From Nocardiopsis sp. FR4 (lineage in GTDB: Bacteria; Actinomycetota; Actinomycetes; Streptosporangiales; Streptosporangiaceae): DNA of 64,000 bases. The translations under genes were made by a program, and so were the position numbers. The DNA lies in contig NZ_ML776454.1 of assembly GCF_009830945.1 (NCBI RefSeq), forward strand, positions 464,674-528,673, written 5' to 3'. The notes under the pieces are model-generated. The model searched no databases and was not told the origin of the DNA. It saw nothing but the letters and a program-made list of their open reading frames with translations. Within the stretch, counting starts at the first letter, position 1. Every line of letters begins with the position of its first letter. This document shows positions 32,024 through 41,274 of this stretch, piece after piece.

Positions 32024-32274
32024 GGCGGGGTACCTCCACGGAAGTTTCTGACACGGTGCCGCCGGACGCGACCCTCAGGGGGAGCATGCGGGGAAGACGG
32101 CGTTTCCCCGGGGTTGAACCGCCGGTGCGTCCGCTCGCGCGGGAACGGTGACGGCAATCCACACAGATGCTCTCGACCTTAACGCTTCGCCGAAATAACG
32201 GACCCCTGGCGGAGGGAATCGAAACCCGGAGTGACCGCAATTCGCCTCTTGTTCACCTTTGCCTCACGAATTTC
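32024..32274. other. Intergenic region upstream of the methyltransferase operon
   Basis: No gene is supported here. The stretch 32150-32290 is noticeably A/T-richer than its surroundings, as expected for a promoter region of the leftward operon, but I cannot pick a -35/-10 pair with confidence. Confidence 0.35.
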
Positions 32275-32935
32275 TCATGTCGGCTTTCTCGTTCCGACGC
32301 CTCCGGTTCCTCGCGGGCTCCTCCGGCCCCTCCCAGGGGTGCGGTCAGAACTCGGCCGAACCCCGGTCACCATCGCCGTGGCCTCGCGCAGGGCCCCGTC
32401 CATGGCCGGGGCCAGGGTCGAGGCGTAGGTCGCCGTCATGTGGTTTTCATCCCAGGACACGAGCACGTTGCCGACGACGGCCTCACAGGTGCCCCGGGGA
32501 CACACGTGGTCGGTGAGGTGCACGAGGACGACGTTGTCGGGCAGGTCGACCCGGTGGATGAGCAGTGCCCAGACGCCGCCCAGGGCCGGTTCCCACAGGC
32601 GGGCGCCGGTGTCGAAGTAGGCCCAGGCCTGATTGGGGGCGGTGGGCCACGGCGAGCGAGTCTGGTCCAGAAGGCGGCGAACCGTACGCGGCCGCCGCGC
32701 TCCGGGGAGCGGACCAGGGAACCGGTGATGAGGAAACCGGCGAGCGGCAGGAACACGTCCACGCCGCCGGAGACCCGGCCGAACCAGATGTGGTACACGG
32801 CCACCAGGACGACGGCGACGGCGCGCGGCCCCTCGGTCTCGGGGCGGAAGGAGCCGTTCCGGGCGGCGGGAGCGGACGGTGTGCCCGCGGACGCGGGAGC
32901 GGGAGCCCTCGGTACGGCGCGACAGGCATGGGTTG
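32275..32935 (-). pseudogene. Remnant of an OafA/YrhL-type acyltransferase with SGNH domain
   Basis: Three pieces of one protein family survive in order. The first, in one frame, reads FRPETEGPRAVAVVLVAVYH then GGVDVFLPLAGFLITGSLVR and RFAAFWTRLARR, the N-terminus of acyltransferase-3 proteins including the catalytic His of the YH motif. Around 32655 the reading shifts to another frame, giving AYFDTGARLWEPALGG, a later transmembrane segment of the same family, and then directly HLTDHVCPRGTCEAVVGN and DENHMTATYASTLAPAMDGA, the end of the SGNH esterase domain. About 400-500 codons are missing in at least two gaps, and there is a frameshift. Intact relatives O-acylate cell-surface glycans. Limits are approximate; the last conserved residue is near 32380. 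Confidence 0.8.
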
Positions 32936-33350
32936 GCGACGGCCTCGGAGAATAGGGTGACGTACCGCCGAAGAAGGCGGCCACCGGGTCCCGCCCTCGA
33001 ATTCGGCGCTGAATTATCTCCGCCCTCCCCGGAGGCCGGGTCGATCGGTGGGGAACTTCCACCGAGCGGTCCGCTGACGGGGGCGCGCGGCGGAGGCGGC
33101 GACGGGGAGGGGCCGGACGGGGAAGCGCTGGGGGAGGGGCGGAACGGGTGGCGGAGGGGTCGGCTCGCGCCCCCGGGGGACGGCGCCCCGGCCGCGCGCA
33201 CCCGGGGCGGAGCACGCCCCGGTTTATTCCCGGGCCGGTGTGTAAACAGCCTGACATCGGGTGTGCGACCGGCTGGCTGGTAGCTTGCTGCCTAGCGATC
33301 CCATCGCTGCCGAACACGACGACTCGCGTCATTGGAAAGGTGCGTCAGAG
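32936..33350 (+). other. Upstream region of the superoxide dismutase gene
   Basis: These 415 bp contain no supportable gene. A possible -10 box TAGCTT (33281-33286) lies 65 bp before the sod start, but it has no good -35 partner. A GAAAGG-type ribosome-binding site is at 33334-33340. Confidence 0.35.
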
Positions 33351-33965
33351 ATGTCTGCGCCGTACTCGCTTCCTGAACTGCCCTACGACTACGCGGCCCT
33401 GGAGCCGTGGATCTCCGGTCAGATCATGGAGCTGCACCACGACAAGCACCACGCGACCTACGTCTCCGGTGCCAACACGGCCCTGGAGAAGATGGCCGAG
33501 GCCCGTGAGAGCGGCGACTTCGGCACCATCCCGATGTTGGAGAAGAACCTGGCCTTCAACCTGGGCGGCCACGTCAACCACTCCGTGTTCTGGAAGAACC
33601 TGTCCCCGGAGGGCGGTGACAAGCCCGAGGGCGAGCTGGGTGCGGCCATCGACGACCAGTTCGGTTCCTTCGACGCCTTCCGCGCCCACTTCACCGCCGT
33701 GGCCACGACCATCCAGGGTTCGGGCTGGGCGATCCTGGCCTGGGACGCGCTGGGCCAGCGCCTGGTCATCGAGCAGCTCTACGACCAGCAGGGCAACACC
33801 GCCCTGAGCTCGGTTCCGCTGCTGATGCTGGACATGTGGGAGCACGCCTTCTACCTCCAGTACAAGAACGTCAAGGCCGAGTACGCCAAGGCCTTCTGGA
33901 ACGTCGTCAACTGGGCCGACGTCCAGGAGCGCTTCGCCAGCGCACGCGCGGTGAAGATCGGCTGA
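33351..33965 (+). CDS. sodA: Fe/Mn-family superoxide dismutase
   Basis: This 204-residue cytosolic enzyme converts superoxide to oxygen and hydrogen peroxide. The four metal ligands of the Fe/Mn family are present: His29 in MELHHDKHH, His77 in [10 protein letters not shown], Asp161 and His165 in [12 protein letters not shown]. The sequence [10 protein letters not shown] and the GNTAL segment are typical of actinobacterial enzymes. Gly72-Gly73 before the HVNH motif and Gln122 resemble Mn-type enzymes, but several actinobacterial enzymes with similar residues use iron, so the metal is not decided. Start ATG 33351 is preceded by a GAAAGG site. The gene is single and followed by a strong hairpin. 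The gene symbol indicates the family, not proof of Mn use. Confidence 0.96.
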   Translation: MSAPYSLPELPYDYAALEPWISGQIMELHHDKHHATYVSGANTALEKMAEARESGDFGTIPMLEKNLAFNLGGHVNHSVFWKNLSPEGGDKPEGELGAAIDDQFGSFDAFRAHFTAVATTIQGSGWAILAWDALGQRLVIEQLYDQQGNTALSSVPLLMLDMWEHAFYLQYKNVKAEYAKAFWNVVNWADVQERFASARAVKIG

Positions 33966-33979
33966 GGCCGACCTCTCCG

Positions 33980-33997
33980 GTCCGGCGCGCGCCGGAC
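33980..33997. repeat. Perfect 18-bp palindrome downstream of sod
   Basis: GTCCGGCGCGCGCCGGAC is self-complementary over all 18 bases, 14 bp after the sod stop codon. It directly precedes the terminator hairpin and may be part of it. Confidence 0.5.
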
Positions 33998-34003
33998 GCC
34001 GCG

Positions 34004-34032
34004 GAGGGCGGCACCCCTGGGGTGCCGCCCTC
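34004..34032. terminator. Bidirectional terminator between sod and the MocR gene
   Basis: GAGGGCGGCACCCC at 34004-34017 is the reverse complement of 34019-34032, centred on a single base, so the real loop takes in some of the GC pairs. It can end both convergent genes. Confidence 0.65.
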
Positions 34033-34066
34033 GCGTGTACCCGGGCCGCGCGCGGCGGGGCCCGGC

Positions 34067-35542
34067 TCAGACCACCAGGCGGACCGGGTCGGCCTCCACC
34101 GGGCCGTACCGGTCCAGCTCGCGCCAGGCCCGGGCCAGGCGCCAGACCAGCTCCTCCCGTGTGGGGCGGTCGTAGGCGAAGGGCAGCCGGAAGTACTCGG
34201 CGTGGCGGTCGTCCTCTGAGGCGGACATGATGGCGCCGGGGACCAGCTCCACGTCGTGGCAGAGCGCGACCTGCACGTAGGAGCGGGCCCGCACGCCGGG
34301 CAGGCGCACCCACAGGGCGGCGCCGCCGTCGGGCCGCCGCCACTCCCAGGCGGGCAGGGCCTCGCGCAGCAGCCCCTCCATGTGGTCGAGGGCCTCGCGC
34401 AGCAGCTCGGAACGCTGCCGGGACAGCTCGTCGTAGCGCCGGATGAGCCGGACCGCCACCGCCTGGTCGAGCAGGGGGCTGGCCAGGTCGGCCAGGATCT
34501 TGCGGCGGCTCAGGCGCAGGGCCATCTCGGCGGGCGCGCGCAGCCAGCCCAGGCGGATCCCGGCCCAGCCGATCTTGGACAGGGACTCCACGGTGATGAC
34601 CTCGGCCCCGCGCGGGGCGAACGCGGCCACCGGCGGGGGCTCGTCGGCGGCGCGCAGGCCGGTGTAGGCGAAGTCCTCCATCACGGGCACGCCGTGGCGC
34701 GCGGACAGCTCGCCCAGCTCGCGGCGGCGCGCCGCGGACATCATCGTTCCGGTGGGGTTGTGGTACGAGGGCATCGTGTACACGAGGTGGGGCGCGTGCT
34801 CGGTGACGGCGCGGCGCAGTCCCATGCCGTCCATGCCCTGCTCGTCGAGGGGCACGGGCAGGAAGCGGGCGCCCCGGTCGCTCATCAGGTCCAGGCAGCC
34901 CGCGAAGCTGGGGTCCTCCACCACCACGGGGGAGCCCTTGCGCAGGTACAGCTGGGCGACCAGGTTGACCGCCTGGTGGGCGCCGGTGGTGACCACGATC
35001 TGGTCGGGGGCCGTGGGCAGGCCCCGCTCGGTGTAGTGGTCGGCGACGGCCCGGCGCAGCGCGGGCAGGCCGCTGGGATAGTAGGTGCCCTCGGCCATGA
35101 GCGCGGGCAGGTCCTCGGCCACGACCTCGCGGACGGCCTCCTCCACCCCGGTCAGCGCCGGGGTGGCCAGGCACGCGGCCGAGATGAGGCCCTCGTCCCG
35201 CTGGAAGAGGTTGCGGTACATGGGGTTGCCGTTGCCGTTGGCGGTCCAGCCGTCCGGGCGCACCGGTTCGATCCGCTCGCTGACGCGGGTGCCGCTGCCC
35301 TGCCTGCTGTCGAGGATGCCCGCCGAGCGCAGGGAGTCGTAGGCCGACACGACCGTGGTGCGGCTGACCCGGAGCGCGGCGGCCAGGGCGCGCTCGGAGG
35401 GCAGGCGCTCACCGGGGGTGAGGGTGCCCTGGTCGAGGAGCCCGCGCAATGTGTCGGCGAGGCGCTGGTAGAGGGGGCCGTCTCCGCGCGGCCAGGCGCC
35501 GAGGAGGTCCGCGAGCTCCGCCGCGCTCCGAGAAGAGTCCAT
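34067..35542 (-). CDS. MocR/GntR-type regulator with aminotransferase-like PLP domain
   Basis: This 491-residue protein joins an N-terminal GntR winged helix (LYQRLADTLRGLLDQGTLTP then LPSERALAAALRVSRTTVVS, residues about 24-70) to a fold-type I aminotransferase domain. PLP landmarks are TGAHQAVNLVAQLYL, YTMPSYHNPTGTMMS and the Schiff-base Lys in VESLSKIGWAGIRLGW. MocR proteins sense PLP or an amino compound and control vitamin B6, GABA, taurine or transport genes. I place the start at ATG 35542 because GGAG lies 6 nt upstream; GTG 35569 and ATG 35554 are alternatives that add nine or four residues. It is divergent from a small gene, with an inverted repeat between them that is a natural operator candidate. 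Confidence 0.9.
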   Translation of the reverse strand: MDSSRSAAELADLLGAWPRGDGPLYQRLADTLRGLLDQGTLTPGERLPSERALAAALRVSRTTVVSAYDSLRSAGILDSRQGSGTRVSERIEPVRPDGWTANGNGNPMYRNLFQRDEGLISAACLATPALTGVEEAVREVVAEDLPALMAEGTYYPSGLPALRRAVADHYTERGLPTAPDQIVVTTGAHQAVNLVAQLYLRKGSPVVVEDPSFAGCLDLMSDRGARFLPVPLDEQGMDGMGLRRAVTEHAPHLVYTMPSYHNPTGTMMSAARRRELGELSARHGVPVMEDFAYTGLRAADEPPPVAAFAPRGAEVITVESLSKIGWAGIRLGWLRAPAEMALRLSRRKILADLASPLLDQAVAVRLIRRYDELSRQRSELLREALDHMEGLLREALPAWEWRRPDGGAALWVRLPGVRARSYVQVALCHDVELVPGAIMSASEDDRHAEYFRLPFAYDRPTREELVWRLARAWRELDRYGPVEADPVRLVV

Positions 35543-35563
35543 TTTCCGCTCCATTGGATCTAT

Positions 35564-35580
35564 GTCCACTCAACCTGGAC
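35564..35580. promoter_or_regulatory. Inverted repeat GTCCA-N7-TGGAC in the MocR divergent promoter
   Basis: The arms are perfect 5-mers separated by CTCAACC. The site is 22-38 bp upstream of the chosen MocR start and about 100 bp before the divergent gene, in an A/T-richer stretch. MocR-type regulators usually bind direct or inverted repeats in such divergent promoters, so this may be its own operator. Confidence 0.4.
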
Positions 35581-35682
35581 TTCCATAATGGCATTCGAGT
35601 CGGAATACCAACAGAGCAAAATGGACCCTTCATGAGCAGTCCAATCCGATCCGCTTCCGCCCACCCCTCCGAGGAGCCCGCG

Positions 35683-36156
35683 ATGTCGATCCTGATCCCG
35701 CACCAGCACGCGCCCGTCGCCCGCCAGCCGCACCGGAGCGGGGAGGGCGGCCGAGGCCGGCGCGGCGGCGGGCCGGTCCTGGCCGAGGCGCGCACCGTCC
35801 GGGGCGACCGGCGGTTCCTGGGCGCCTTCGCCGCCGTCCTGCGCGAGCGCGCCCGGGCCCACCCCGGACACCTGGAGGAGGTCCACTTCGCCGACGAGGG
35901 AGACCACATACGCTTCCTGGTGCTGTGGCGCTCCACGGTGGACCTGAGGGCCTTCGTGGAGGAGGCGCACCGGGACGTGCTGGCGCTCAGGGAACGCGCG
36001 GGCGCCTTCCCCGAGGTGGAACGCGTCCTGTGGTGGGCCGCCGACGGCGCCCCGGTGCCGCCGGAGGAGGCCGCGGAACGCGCCCGCCGGCTGCGCGAGC
36101 GCGGCCCCGGCGCGGACGCCTTCACCCTGGCCTCCCCGGTGCCGGTCCCGTCCTGA
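35683..36156 (+). CDS. Small protein, possibly an antibiotic-monooxygenase-like (ABM) fold
   Basis: This 157-residue protein is not firmly recognised. After a 40-residue Arg/Gly/His-rich N-terminus, the core RRFLGAFAAVLRERARAHPG, EEVHFADEGDHIRFLVLWRS and RAFVEEAHRDVLALRERAGA follows the helix-strand-strand-helix order of small dimeric alpha-beta barrel proteins such as the ABM family. The start at ATG 35683 has GAGGAG 6 nt upstream; ATG 35632 would add 17 residues but has no ribosome-binding site. It is transcribed away from the MocR gene and is a likely target of that regulator. Function cannot be stated. Confidence 0.6.
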   Translation: MSILIPHQHAPVARQPHRSGEGGRGRRGGGPVLAEARTVRGDRRFLGAFAAVLRERARAHPGHLEEVHFADEGDHIRFLVLWRSTVDLRAFVEEAHRDVLALRERAGAFPEVERVLWWAADGAPVPPEEAAERARRLRERGPGADAFTLASPVPVPS

Positions 36157-36234
36157 GCGGGACTGTCGCGGCCCGCCGCGGGGGCGCCGGGGCCGTCCCG
36201 CAACGGCCCGGCCCGGGCGGGCCGTCCGGGGGCG

Positions 36235-36954
36235 CTACGGGCGGGTGAGCGCCTCCGACAGGTCCCCGACCCCCCAGGTTCCGCCCAGGGCGGGGGCCAG
36301 GGAGCGGCGGGCCACGTCCGCGAACCCAGCGGGGTCCAGCGCGCCGCTTCCCTCCGGGAGCGCGCCCACCAGCGGTCCGGCGCCCATGGCGGGCAGGTCG
36401 GTGAGGTTGCAGCGCATCGCCAGGTCGGGCCGGCGGGGCCAGGAGCCCACCACCACCCCGGCCGGACGCAGGCCGCGGGTGCGCAGCGCCTCCGCGGTCA
36501 GCGCGGTCGCGTTCAGCGTGCCCAGGTCGGGCCGGGCCACCACGAGCACCGGCGCGGACAGCAGCACCGCGGTGTCGGCCAGGGTCTGCCCGTCGGCGTT
36601 CATCCGCACCAGCAGTCCCCCGGCGCCCTCCACCAGCACGAGGTCGTGCGCGTGCGACAGCCCCCGCACCGCGTCGGCGACCTCCTCCGCCCGCACGGGT
36701 GCGGCCCCGCACCGGGCGGCGGCCGTGGCGGGGGCGAGCGGATCGGGGTAGCGGGCCAGTTCGGCGGCGGCCACCCCCGGCACCAGCCGGGCCACGGTGT
36801 CCGCGTCGCCGGGCTCGCCCGGCCCCACCCCGGTCTGCGCCGGCTTGAGGACGGCCACCCGCCGCCCCCGCGCGCGGGCCAGCGCGGCCACCGCCGCGGT
36901 GGCCACCGTCTTGCCGACCTCGGTACCGGTACCGGTCACCACCAGGACGCTCAT
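36235..36954 (-). CDS. bioD: Dethiobiotin synthetase
   Basis: This 239-residue enzyme closes the ureido ring of dethiobiotin from 7,8-diaminopelargonate, CO2 and ATP. It starts with the P-loop [17 protein letters not shown], has LKPAQTGVG (substrate Lys), the second ATP/Mg segment [13 protein letters not shown] and the nucleotide-base segment GVVVGSWP. Start ATG 36954 overlaps the bioA stop by ATGA, so the two are coupled. It is the last gene of the bioAD operon, whose partner bioF is divergent. Confidence 0.95.
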   Translation of the reverse strand: MSVLVVTGTGTEVGKTVATAAVAALARARGRRVAVLKPAQTGVGPGEPGDADTVARLVPGVAAAELARYPDPLAPATAAARCGAAPVRAEEVADAVRGLSHAHDLVLVEGAGGLLVRMNADGQTLADTAVLLSAPVLVVARPDLGTLNATALTAEALRTRGLRPAGVVVGSWPRRPDLAMRCNLTDLPAMGAGPLVGALPEGSGALDPAGFADVARRSLAPALGGTWGVGDLSEALTRP

Positions 36955-38273
36955 GACCGGCCTCCGGCGAGCGAGGCGCGCACCGCCGCGACCATCCCGG
37001 CGGCGACGGCGGCCACGTCCCCGGAGTCGCACACGTACGGCGGCATGGCGTACACGTGGTTGCGGAAGGGCCGCAGCCACACCCCCGCCTCCACCGCGGC
37101 CCGGGTGGCCTCCGCCGTACGGACCGGGGCCTCCAGCTCCACCACGCCGATCGCGCCGAGCACCCGCACCTCGCGTACCCCGGGTAGTCGCGCTGCCGGG
37201 GCGAGGCCCTCGCGCAGTCCGGCCTCGATCCGGGCCACGTCGCCCCGCCAGTCGCCCTCCGTCAGCAGCCGCACCGAGGCCAGCGCCGTGGCGCAGGCCA
37301 GCGGGTTGCCCATGAACGTGGGCCCGTGGGCCAGGACCGGCACCTCTCCCCCAGCGATCCCGCGGGCCACACGGCCCGTGCACAGGGCGGCGGCGAGCGT
37401 CAGGTAGCCGCCGGTCAGCGCCTTGCCCAGGCACAGGACGTCGGGGCTGACCCCGGCGTGGTCGGCGGCGAACAGCTCCCCGGTGCGGCCGAAGCCCGTG
37501 GCGATCTCGTCGAAGACCAGCAGCAGCCCGTGGGCGTCGGCGATCCGGCGCAGCTCGCGCAGGTAGCCCGGGTGGTGGAACCGCATGCCCCCGGCGCCCT
37601 GCACCACCGGCTCGACGATGATCGCGGCCAGTTCGTCGGCGTGTTCGGCGGCCAGGCGCCCGAAGGCGGCCACGTAGGCGGGGTCGGGCTCGGTGCCGAA
37701 CCCGGCGGGCGGCTCGGGCGCGTGGACCTGCGCGGGCAGCACGTCACCCCACAGGGAGTGCATTCCGCCCTCGGGGTCGCACACGCTCATGGCGTGGAAG
37801 GTGTCCCCGTGGTAGCCGCCCCGCCAGGTCAGGAAGCGGCGACGGCCGGGATCGCCGGCGGAGCGGTGGTACTGCAAGCACATCTTCATGGCCACCTCCA
37901 CCGCGACCGAGCCGGAGTCGGCGAGGAAGACGTGCTCCAGCGGTTCGGGGGTGATCTCCACCAGGGCCTCGGCCAGCGCGGCGGCGGGGGCGTGGGTGAG
38001 CCCGCCGAACATGACGTGGCTGAAGGAGTCCACCTGGGCGCGCAGCGCCGCGTCGAGCACGGGGTGGCGGTAGCCGTGGACCGCCGACCACCAGGAGGAC
38101 ATCCCGTCGACCACGCGGTACGTGCCCTCCTCCGCCCACAGGGTCAGGCGTGTGCCCTCCGCGCCGGTGACCACGTACGGCCGTTCGGCTGCGGGGACGG
38201 TGGTGTAGGGGTGCCACAGGTGGGCGGTGTCCGCGGCGCGGACCCTGGCGGGGTGCGGGGGCGTCGGGGTCAT
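36951..38273 (-). CDS. bioA: Adenosylmethionine-8-amino-7-oxononanoate aminotransferase
   Basis: This 440-residue PLP enzyme makes 7,8-diaminopelargonate using S-adenosylmethionine as amino donor. Family marks are [20 protein letters not shown] at the N-terminus, [44 protein letters not shown] and the Schiff-base Lys in [15 protein letters not shown]. The start at ATG 38273 (GGGGCGG upstream) gives the normal N-terminus. bioD follows with a 4-nt overlap. It is divergent from bioF across a 261-bp promoter region. Confidence 0.95.
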   Translation of the reverse strand: MTPTPPHPARVRAADTAHLWHPYTTVPAAERPYVVTGAEGTRLTLWAEEGTYRVVDGMSSWWSAVHGYRHPVLDAALRAQVDSFSHVMFGGLTHAPAAALAEALVEITPEPLEHVFLADSGSVAVEVAMKMCLQYHRSAGDPGRRRFLTWRGGYHGDTFHAMSVCDPEGGMHSLWGDVLPAQVHAPEPPAGFGTEPDPAYVAAFGRLAAEHADELAAIIVEPVVQGAGGMRFHHPGYLRELRRIADAHGLLLVFDEIATGFGRTGELFAADHAGVSPDVLCLGKALTGGYLTLAAALCTGRVARGIAGGEVPVLAHGPTFMGNPLACATALASVRLLTEGDWRGDVARIEAGLREGLAPAARLPGVREVRVLGAIGVVELEAPVRTAEATRAAVEAGVWLRPFRNHVYAMPPYVCDSGDVAAVAAGMVAAVRASLAGGRS

Positions 38274-38290
38274 ACCGCCCCATTGTTCAC

Positions 38291-38306
38291 CGTGCGCACG
38301 CGCACG
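38291..38306. promoter_or_regulatory. Palindrome in the bioA/bioF divergent promoter region
   Basis: CGTGCG-CACG-CGCACG has perfect 6-bp arms and lies 18 bp upstream of the bioA start in the 38274-38534 intergenic region. Actinobacterial biotin genes are often controlled from such divergent regions by BioQ-type or BirA-type regulators, but this sequence does not match a site I know. Both the position and the symmetry are suggestive only. Confidence 0.35.
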
Positions 38307-38534
38307 TGCCCGTACGGTCCCACCAGGAATCGGCGCCGAACTTTGTGGGCTTCCACGGGTGACGCCCCCGGGCCCGGACCGGCAGAGTCGTAGACGCCTC
38401 CCTGGCACGAAGGACCGGGCCGCCCCAGCGGGATTGGCCGCCGCTGGGTCGGCCCCTCGCCGGGGGCGCCCGCTCTGCCCGTCCCCGTCCGACCGGAGTG
38501 TGTCCCGCCGCGAACCGAGGAGGACGCCGACAGC

Positions 38535-39758
38535 ATGCCGACCCCCGCCGCCCTGGCGCCCCGCCGCCCGTGGACCCTGCGCGCCACCGCCCGCGCGCGC
38601 CCCCCGCACCCCTTCGCGTGGCTGGACGGGGCCGCCCGCAGACGCGCCGAGGCCGGACTCGTGCGGCGGACCGTGCCCCGGTCGGCCGACGACGACCTGC
38701 TGGACCTGGCGGGCAACGACTACCTGGGGCTGCTGCGCCACCCGGAGGTGGTGGAGGCCGCCGCCCGGGCGGCCCGCGTGTGGGGCGCGGGCGCGGGCGG
38801 CTCCCGGCTGGTCACCGGGGACACCGACCTCCACCAGGAACTGGAGCGCGAGCTCGCCGGCTTCTACGGCACCGAGGCGGCCCTGGTGTTCTCCTCGGGG
38901 TACGCCGCGAACCTGGCGATGGTCACCGCGCTGGCCGCCCCCGACGGCGGCGCCCCTCCCCTGCTGGTGTGCGACCGGTACAACCACGCCTCCCTCATCG
39001 ACGCGACCCGCCTGGCCCGGGCCTCCGGGGCGCGCGTGGCCCTCTTCGACCACGCCGACCCCGGCCGGGCCGCCGAGGCCCTCGCGGGCGCCGGGGACCG
39101 GGCTCTGCTGCTGAGCGACACGGTGTTCTCGGTGGACGGCGACCTCACCGACACCGGTGCGCTGGCCCGGACGGCCCGCGCGCACGGCGCCGCGCTGCTG
39201 CTGGACGACGCGCACGGCCTGGGCGTGGTGGGCCCCGGCGGCCGGGGGGCGGCCACCGCCGCCGGGCTGCGCGGCGCGGACGACGTCGTGGTGTCGGTGA
39301 CCCTGTCCAAGGCGCTGGGTGCCCAGGGCGGCGCGGTGCTGGGTTCGCGGCGGGTGGTCCGCCACCTGGTGGAGACCGCGCGCACGTTCGTCTTCGACAC
39401 CGGGCTGGCGCCCGCCTCGGCGGGCGCGGCCCTGGCCGCGCTGCGGATCCTGCGCGCCGAGCCGGAGCGGGCCGAGGCGGTGCGCAGCCGGGCCCGGCGG
39501 CTGGCGCGGGGCCTGCGGGAGCGCGGGCTGTCGGCGAGCACGCCCGACGCCGCCGTGGTGTCGGTACTGGCGCCCTCACCCGAGGCCGCCGTGCGGTGGC
39601 GGTCCGCCTGCCTGGAGGCGGGTGTCAGGGTGGGCTGCTTCCGGCCGCCGTCGGTACCGGACGGCCGCTCCCGGCTGCGGCTGACCGCCCGCGCGACCCT
39701 GGACGAGCGCGACGTCAGCCGCGTTCTGGACGTGATCGGGGCGAACCGCCCCGGGTAG
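38535..39758 (+). CDS. bioF: 8-amino-7-oxononanoate synthase
   Basis: This 407-residue PLP enzyme condenses pimeloyl thioester with alanine. It has the alpha-oxoamine synthase pattern: [78 protein letters not shown] and the Schiff-base Lys in [20 protein letters not shown] 38535 is preceded by GAGGAGG about 11 nt upstream. It is divergent from bioAD. bioB and the pimeloyl-supply genes are not in the window. Confidence 0.93.
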   Translation: MPTPAALAPRRPWTLRATARARPPHPFAWLDGAARRRAEAGLVRRTVPRSADDDLLDLAGNDYLGLLRHPEVVEAAARAARVWGAGAGGSRLVTGDTDLHQELERELAGFYGTEAALVFSSGYAANLAMVTALAAPDGGAPPLLVCDRYNHASLIDATRLARASGARVALFDHADPGRAAEALAGAGDRALLLSDTVFSVDGDLTDTGALARTARAHGAALLLDDAHGLGVVGPGGRGAATAAGLRGADDVVVSVTLSKALGAQGGAVLGSRRVVRHLVETARTFVFDTGLAPASAGAALAALRILRAEPERAEAVRSRARRLARGLRERGLSASTPDAAVVSVLAPSPEAAVRWRSACLEAGVRVGCFRPPSVPDGRSRLRLTARATLDERDVSRVLDVIGANRPG

Positions 39759-39807
39759 TCTTGCGGAGGACGCAGCAGCCGTCGGGGAGCGGGAGGCGGA
39801 AACGGCC

Positions 39808-41199
39808 GTGGCAGCACGTGGTGAGGACCCCGAGGCGCCGGAACCGGTCGCCGACGACCCCTCCGGGACCACGCGAGGCGACGACCCGGGCGACGCGGAG
39901 GGCACCTCCTCCGGGAGCGGCTCCCGGAACGGCGGTTCCTCCGGCGGCGACGGCTCGGAGGACGGTCCCGGGGAGGGCGGGGGCGGGGAGCGCCCGAGGC
40001 CCCGCCGCGGACGCCGGATCGCGGTCGCCACCTCCCTGTTCCTGGTCCTGGTCCTGGTGGCCACGCTGGTGCTGCCCTTCAGCCGGGAGGGCCTGGTCTC
40101 CCTGTGGTGCGACGTCACCGGCGGCGTGTGTCCGGCCGAGGAGCTCCCTCCGATCACCGAGGACGAGGAGAGCGACTGGCGGGTGCGCATGGAGCCCGAG
40201 GAGGCCGCGCTGTGGGGCAACTACGTAGCCCTGGGCGACTCCTACTCCTCCGGCGACGGCGCGGGCGACTACCTGCCCGGCACCGCCGAGTCGGGGGGCT
40301 GCTGGCGTTCGGAGAACGCCTACCCCCGGGTGATCGCCGAGGAGTTCGACTTCGCCGGGGCACTGGCCTTCTACGCGTGCAGCAGCCACAAGGGCTCGGA
40401 CATGCTCAAGCAGATCGGCACCCCCGAGTCCCAGATCGAGCGGGTGACCGAGGGCACGTCCCTGGTGACCCTGGGCATCGGCGGCAACGACCTGGGCTTC
40501 ATCCCGGTCCTGCGCACCTGCATCGTGCGGATGCCGCTACTGGAGAGCAGCGTCTGCGTCCAGCAGGAGGAGGACATCGACAAGCGGATGGCCTCCTTCG
40601 AGAAGACCCTGGCCGAGGTGCTCGGGCAGATCCGCGAACGCGCGCCCGACGCCCGGATCCTCGTCCTGGGCTATCCGCGGCTGTTCCCCGAGGAGCCGCC
40701 GGGCATGTACTACACCCTGACCAAGAACGACCAGCTGTGGCTGAACGATCTCGCCCAGCGGTTCAACGGGCTCATCCGCGACGTGGTCTACCGGGTGGAC
40801 GGCGAGGTCTACGGTTCGCGCTCCACCGGCAGCGTCGAGTACGTGAACACCTTCTCCGCCCTGGCCGGGTACGAGGTGAGCGCCGAGGAGGCGTGGCTGA
40901 ACGGGATCGTGCTCGGACGGCTGGGCGAGGGCCTGCGCGTGGACCGGGCCAGCTTCCACCCCACCGCCCAGGGGCAGATGTCCATCGCCGAGCGGGTGCG
41001 CCTGCAGATCGTGGAGGGCCCCGAACGGGTGCTCTACGTCTCCCGCGAGACCCTCGACGACGTCGACCCCCGGCAGCTGGAGTCGGAGCTGGGCGGTCCG
41101 CTCGACCCCGCCCGGGAAACCGAGGCCCCCGAGGTCGCCGGTTCCCCCGCCGACGAGGCCGACGCCCCGGACCGGCTGAACGGCCAACCCACCGGCTGA
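39808..41199 (+). CDS. Membrane-anchored SGNH/GDSL hydrolase (lipase/esterase-like)
   Basis: This 463-residue protein has a 65-residue Ser/Gly/Glu-rich cytoplasmic N-terminus, one membrane helix (RIAVATSLFLVLVLVATLVL), then an extracellular hydrolase domain. SGNH blocks are visible: block I VALGDSYSSGDGAGDY with the nucleophile Ser, Gly in the block II region, block III GIGGNDLGFIP, and block V RASFHPTAQGQ with catalytic Asp/His. Six or more Cys in the domain suggest disulfides, as in the secreted Streptomyces SGNH lipases. GTG 39808 has GGGAGG upstream. Substrate is unknown. It lies alone 49 bp after bioF in the same direction. Confidence 0.9.
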   Translation: MAARGEDPEAPEPVADDPSGTTRGDDPGDAEGTSSGSGSRNGGSSGGDGSEDGPGEGGGGERPRPRRGRRIAVATSLFLVLVLVATLVLPFSREGLVSLWCDVTGGVCPAEELPPITEDEESDWRVRMEPEEAALWGNYVALGDSYSSGDGAGDYLPGTAESGGCWRSENAYPRVIAEEFDFAGALAFYACSSHKGSDMLKQIGTPESQIERVTEGTSLVTLGIGGNDLGFIPVLRTCIVRMPLLESSVCVQQEEDIDKRMASFEKTLAEVLGQIRERAPDARILVLGYPRLFPEEPPGMYYTLTKNDQLWLNDLAQRFNGLIRDVVYRVDGEVYGSRSTGSVEYVNTFSALAGYEVSAEEAWLNGIVLGRLGEGLRVDRASFHPTAQGQMSIAERVRLQIVEGPERVLYVSRETLDDVDPRQLESELGGPLDPARETEAPEVAGSPADEADAPDRLNGQPTG

Positions 41200-41274
41200 C
41201 CGGAGACGTTGCCGGTGTGACGGGTGGGACCCACCGTCGGGAGGGAGCCGGACGGCGGGCCCGGGGTCGTTCCC

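Noticed and set aside
33148..33807. A 219-codon frame overlapping the start of sod
   Set aside because: It overlaps the well-supported superoxide dismutase in another frame and has no motif of its own.
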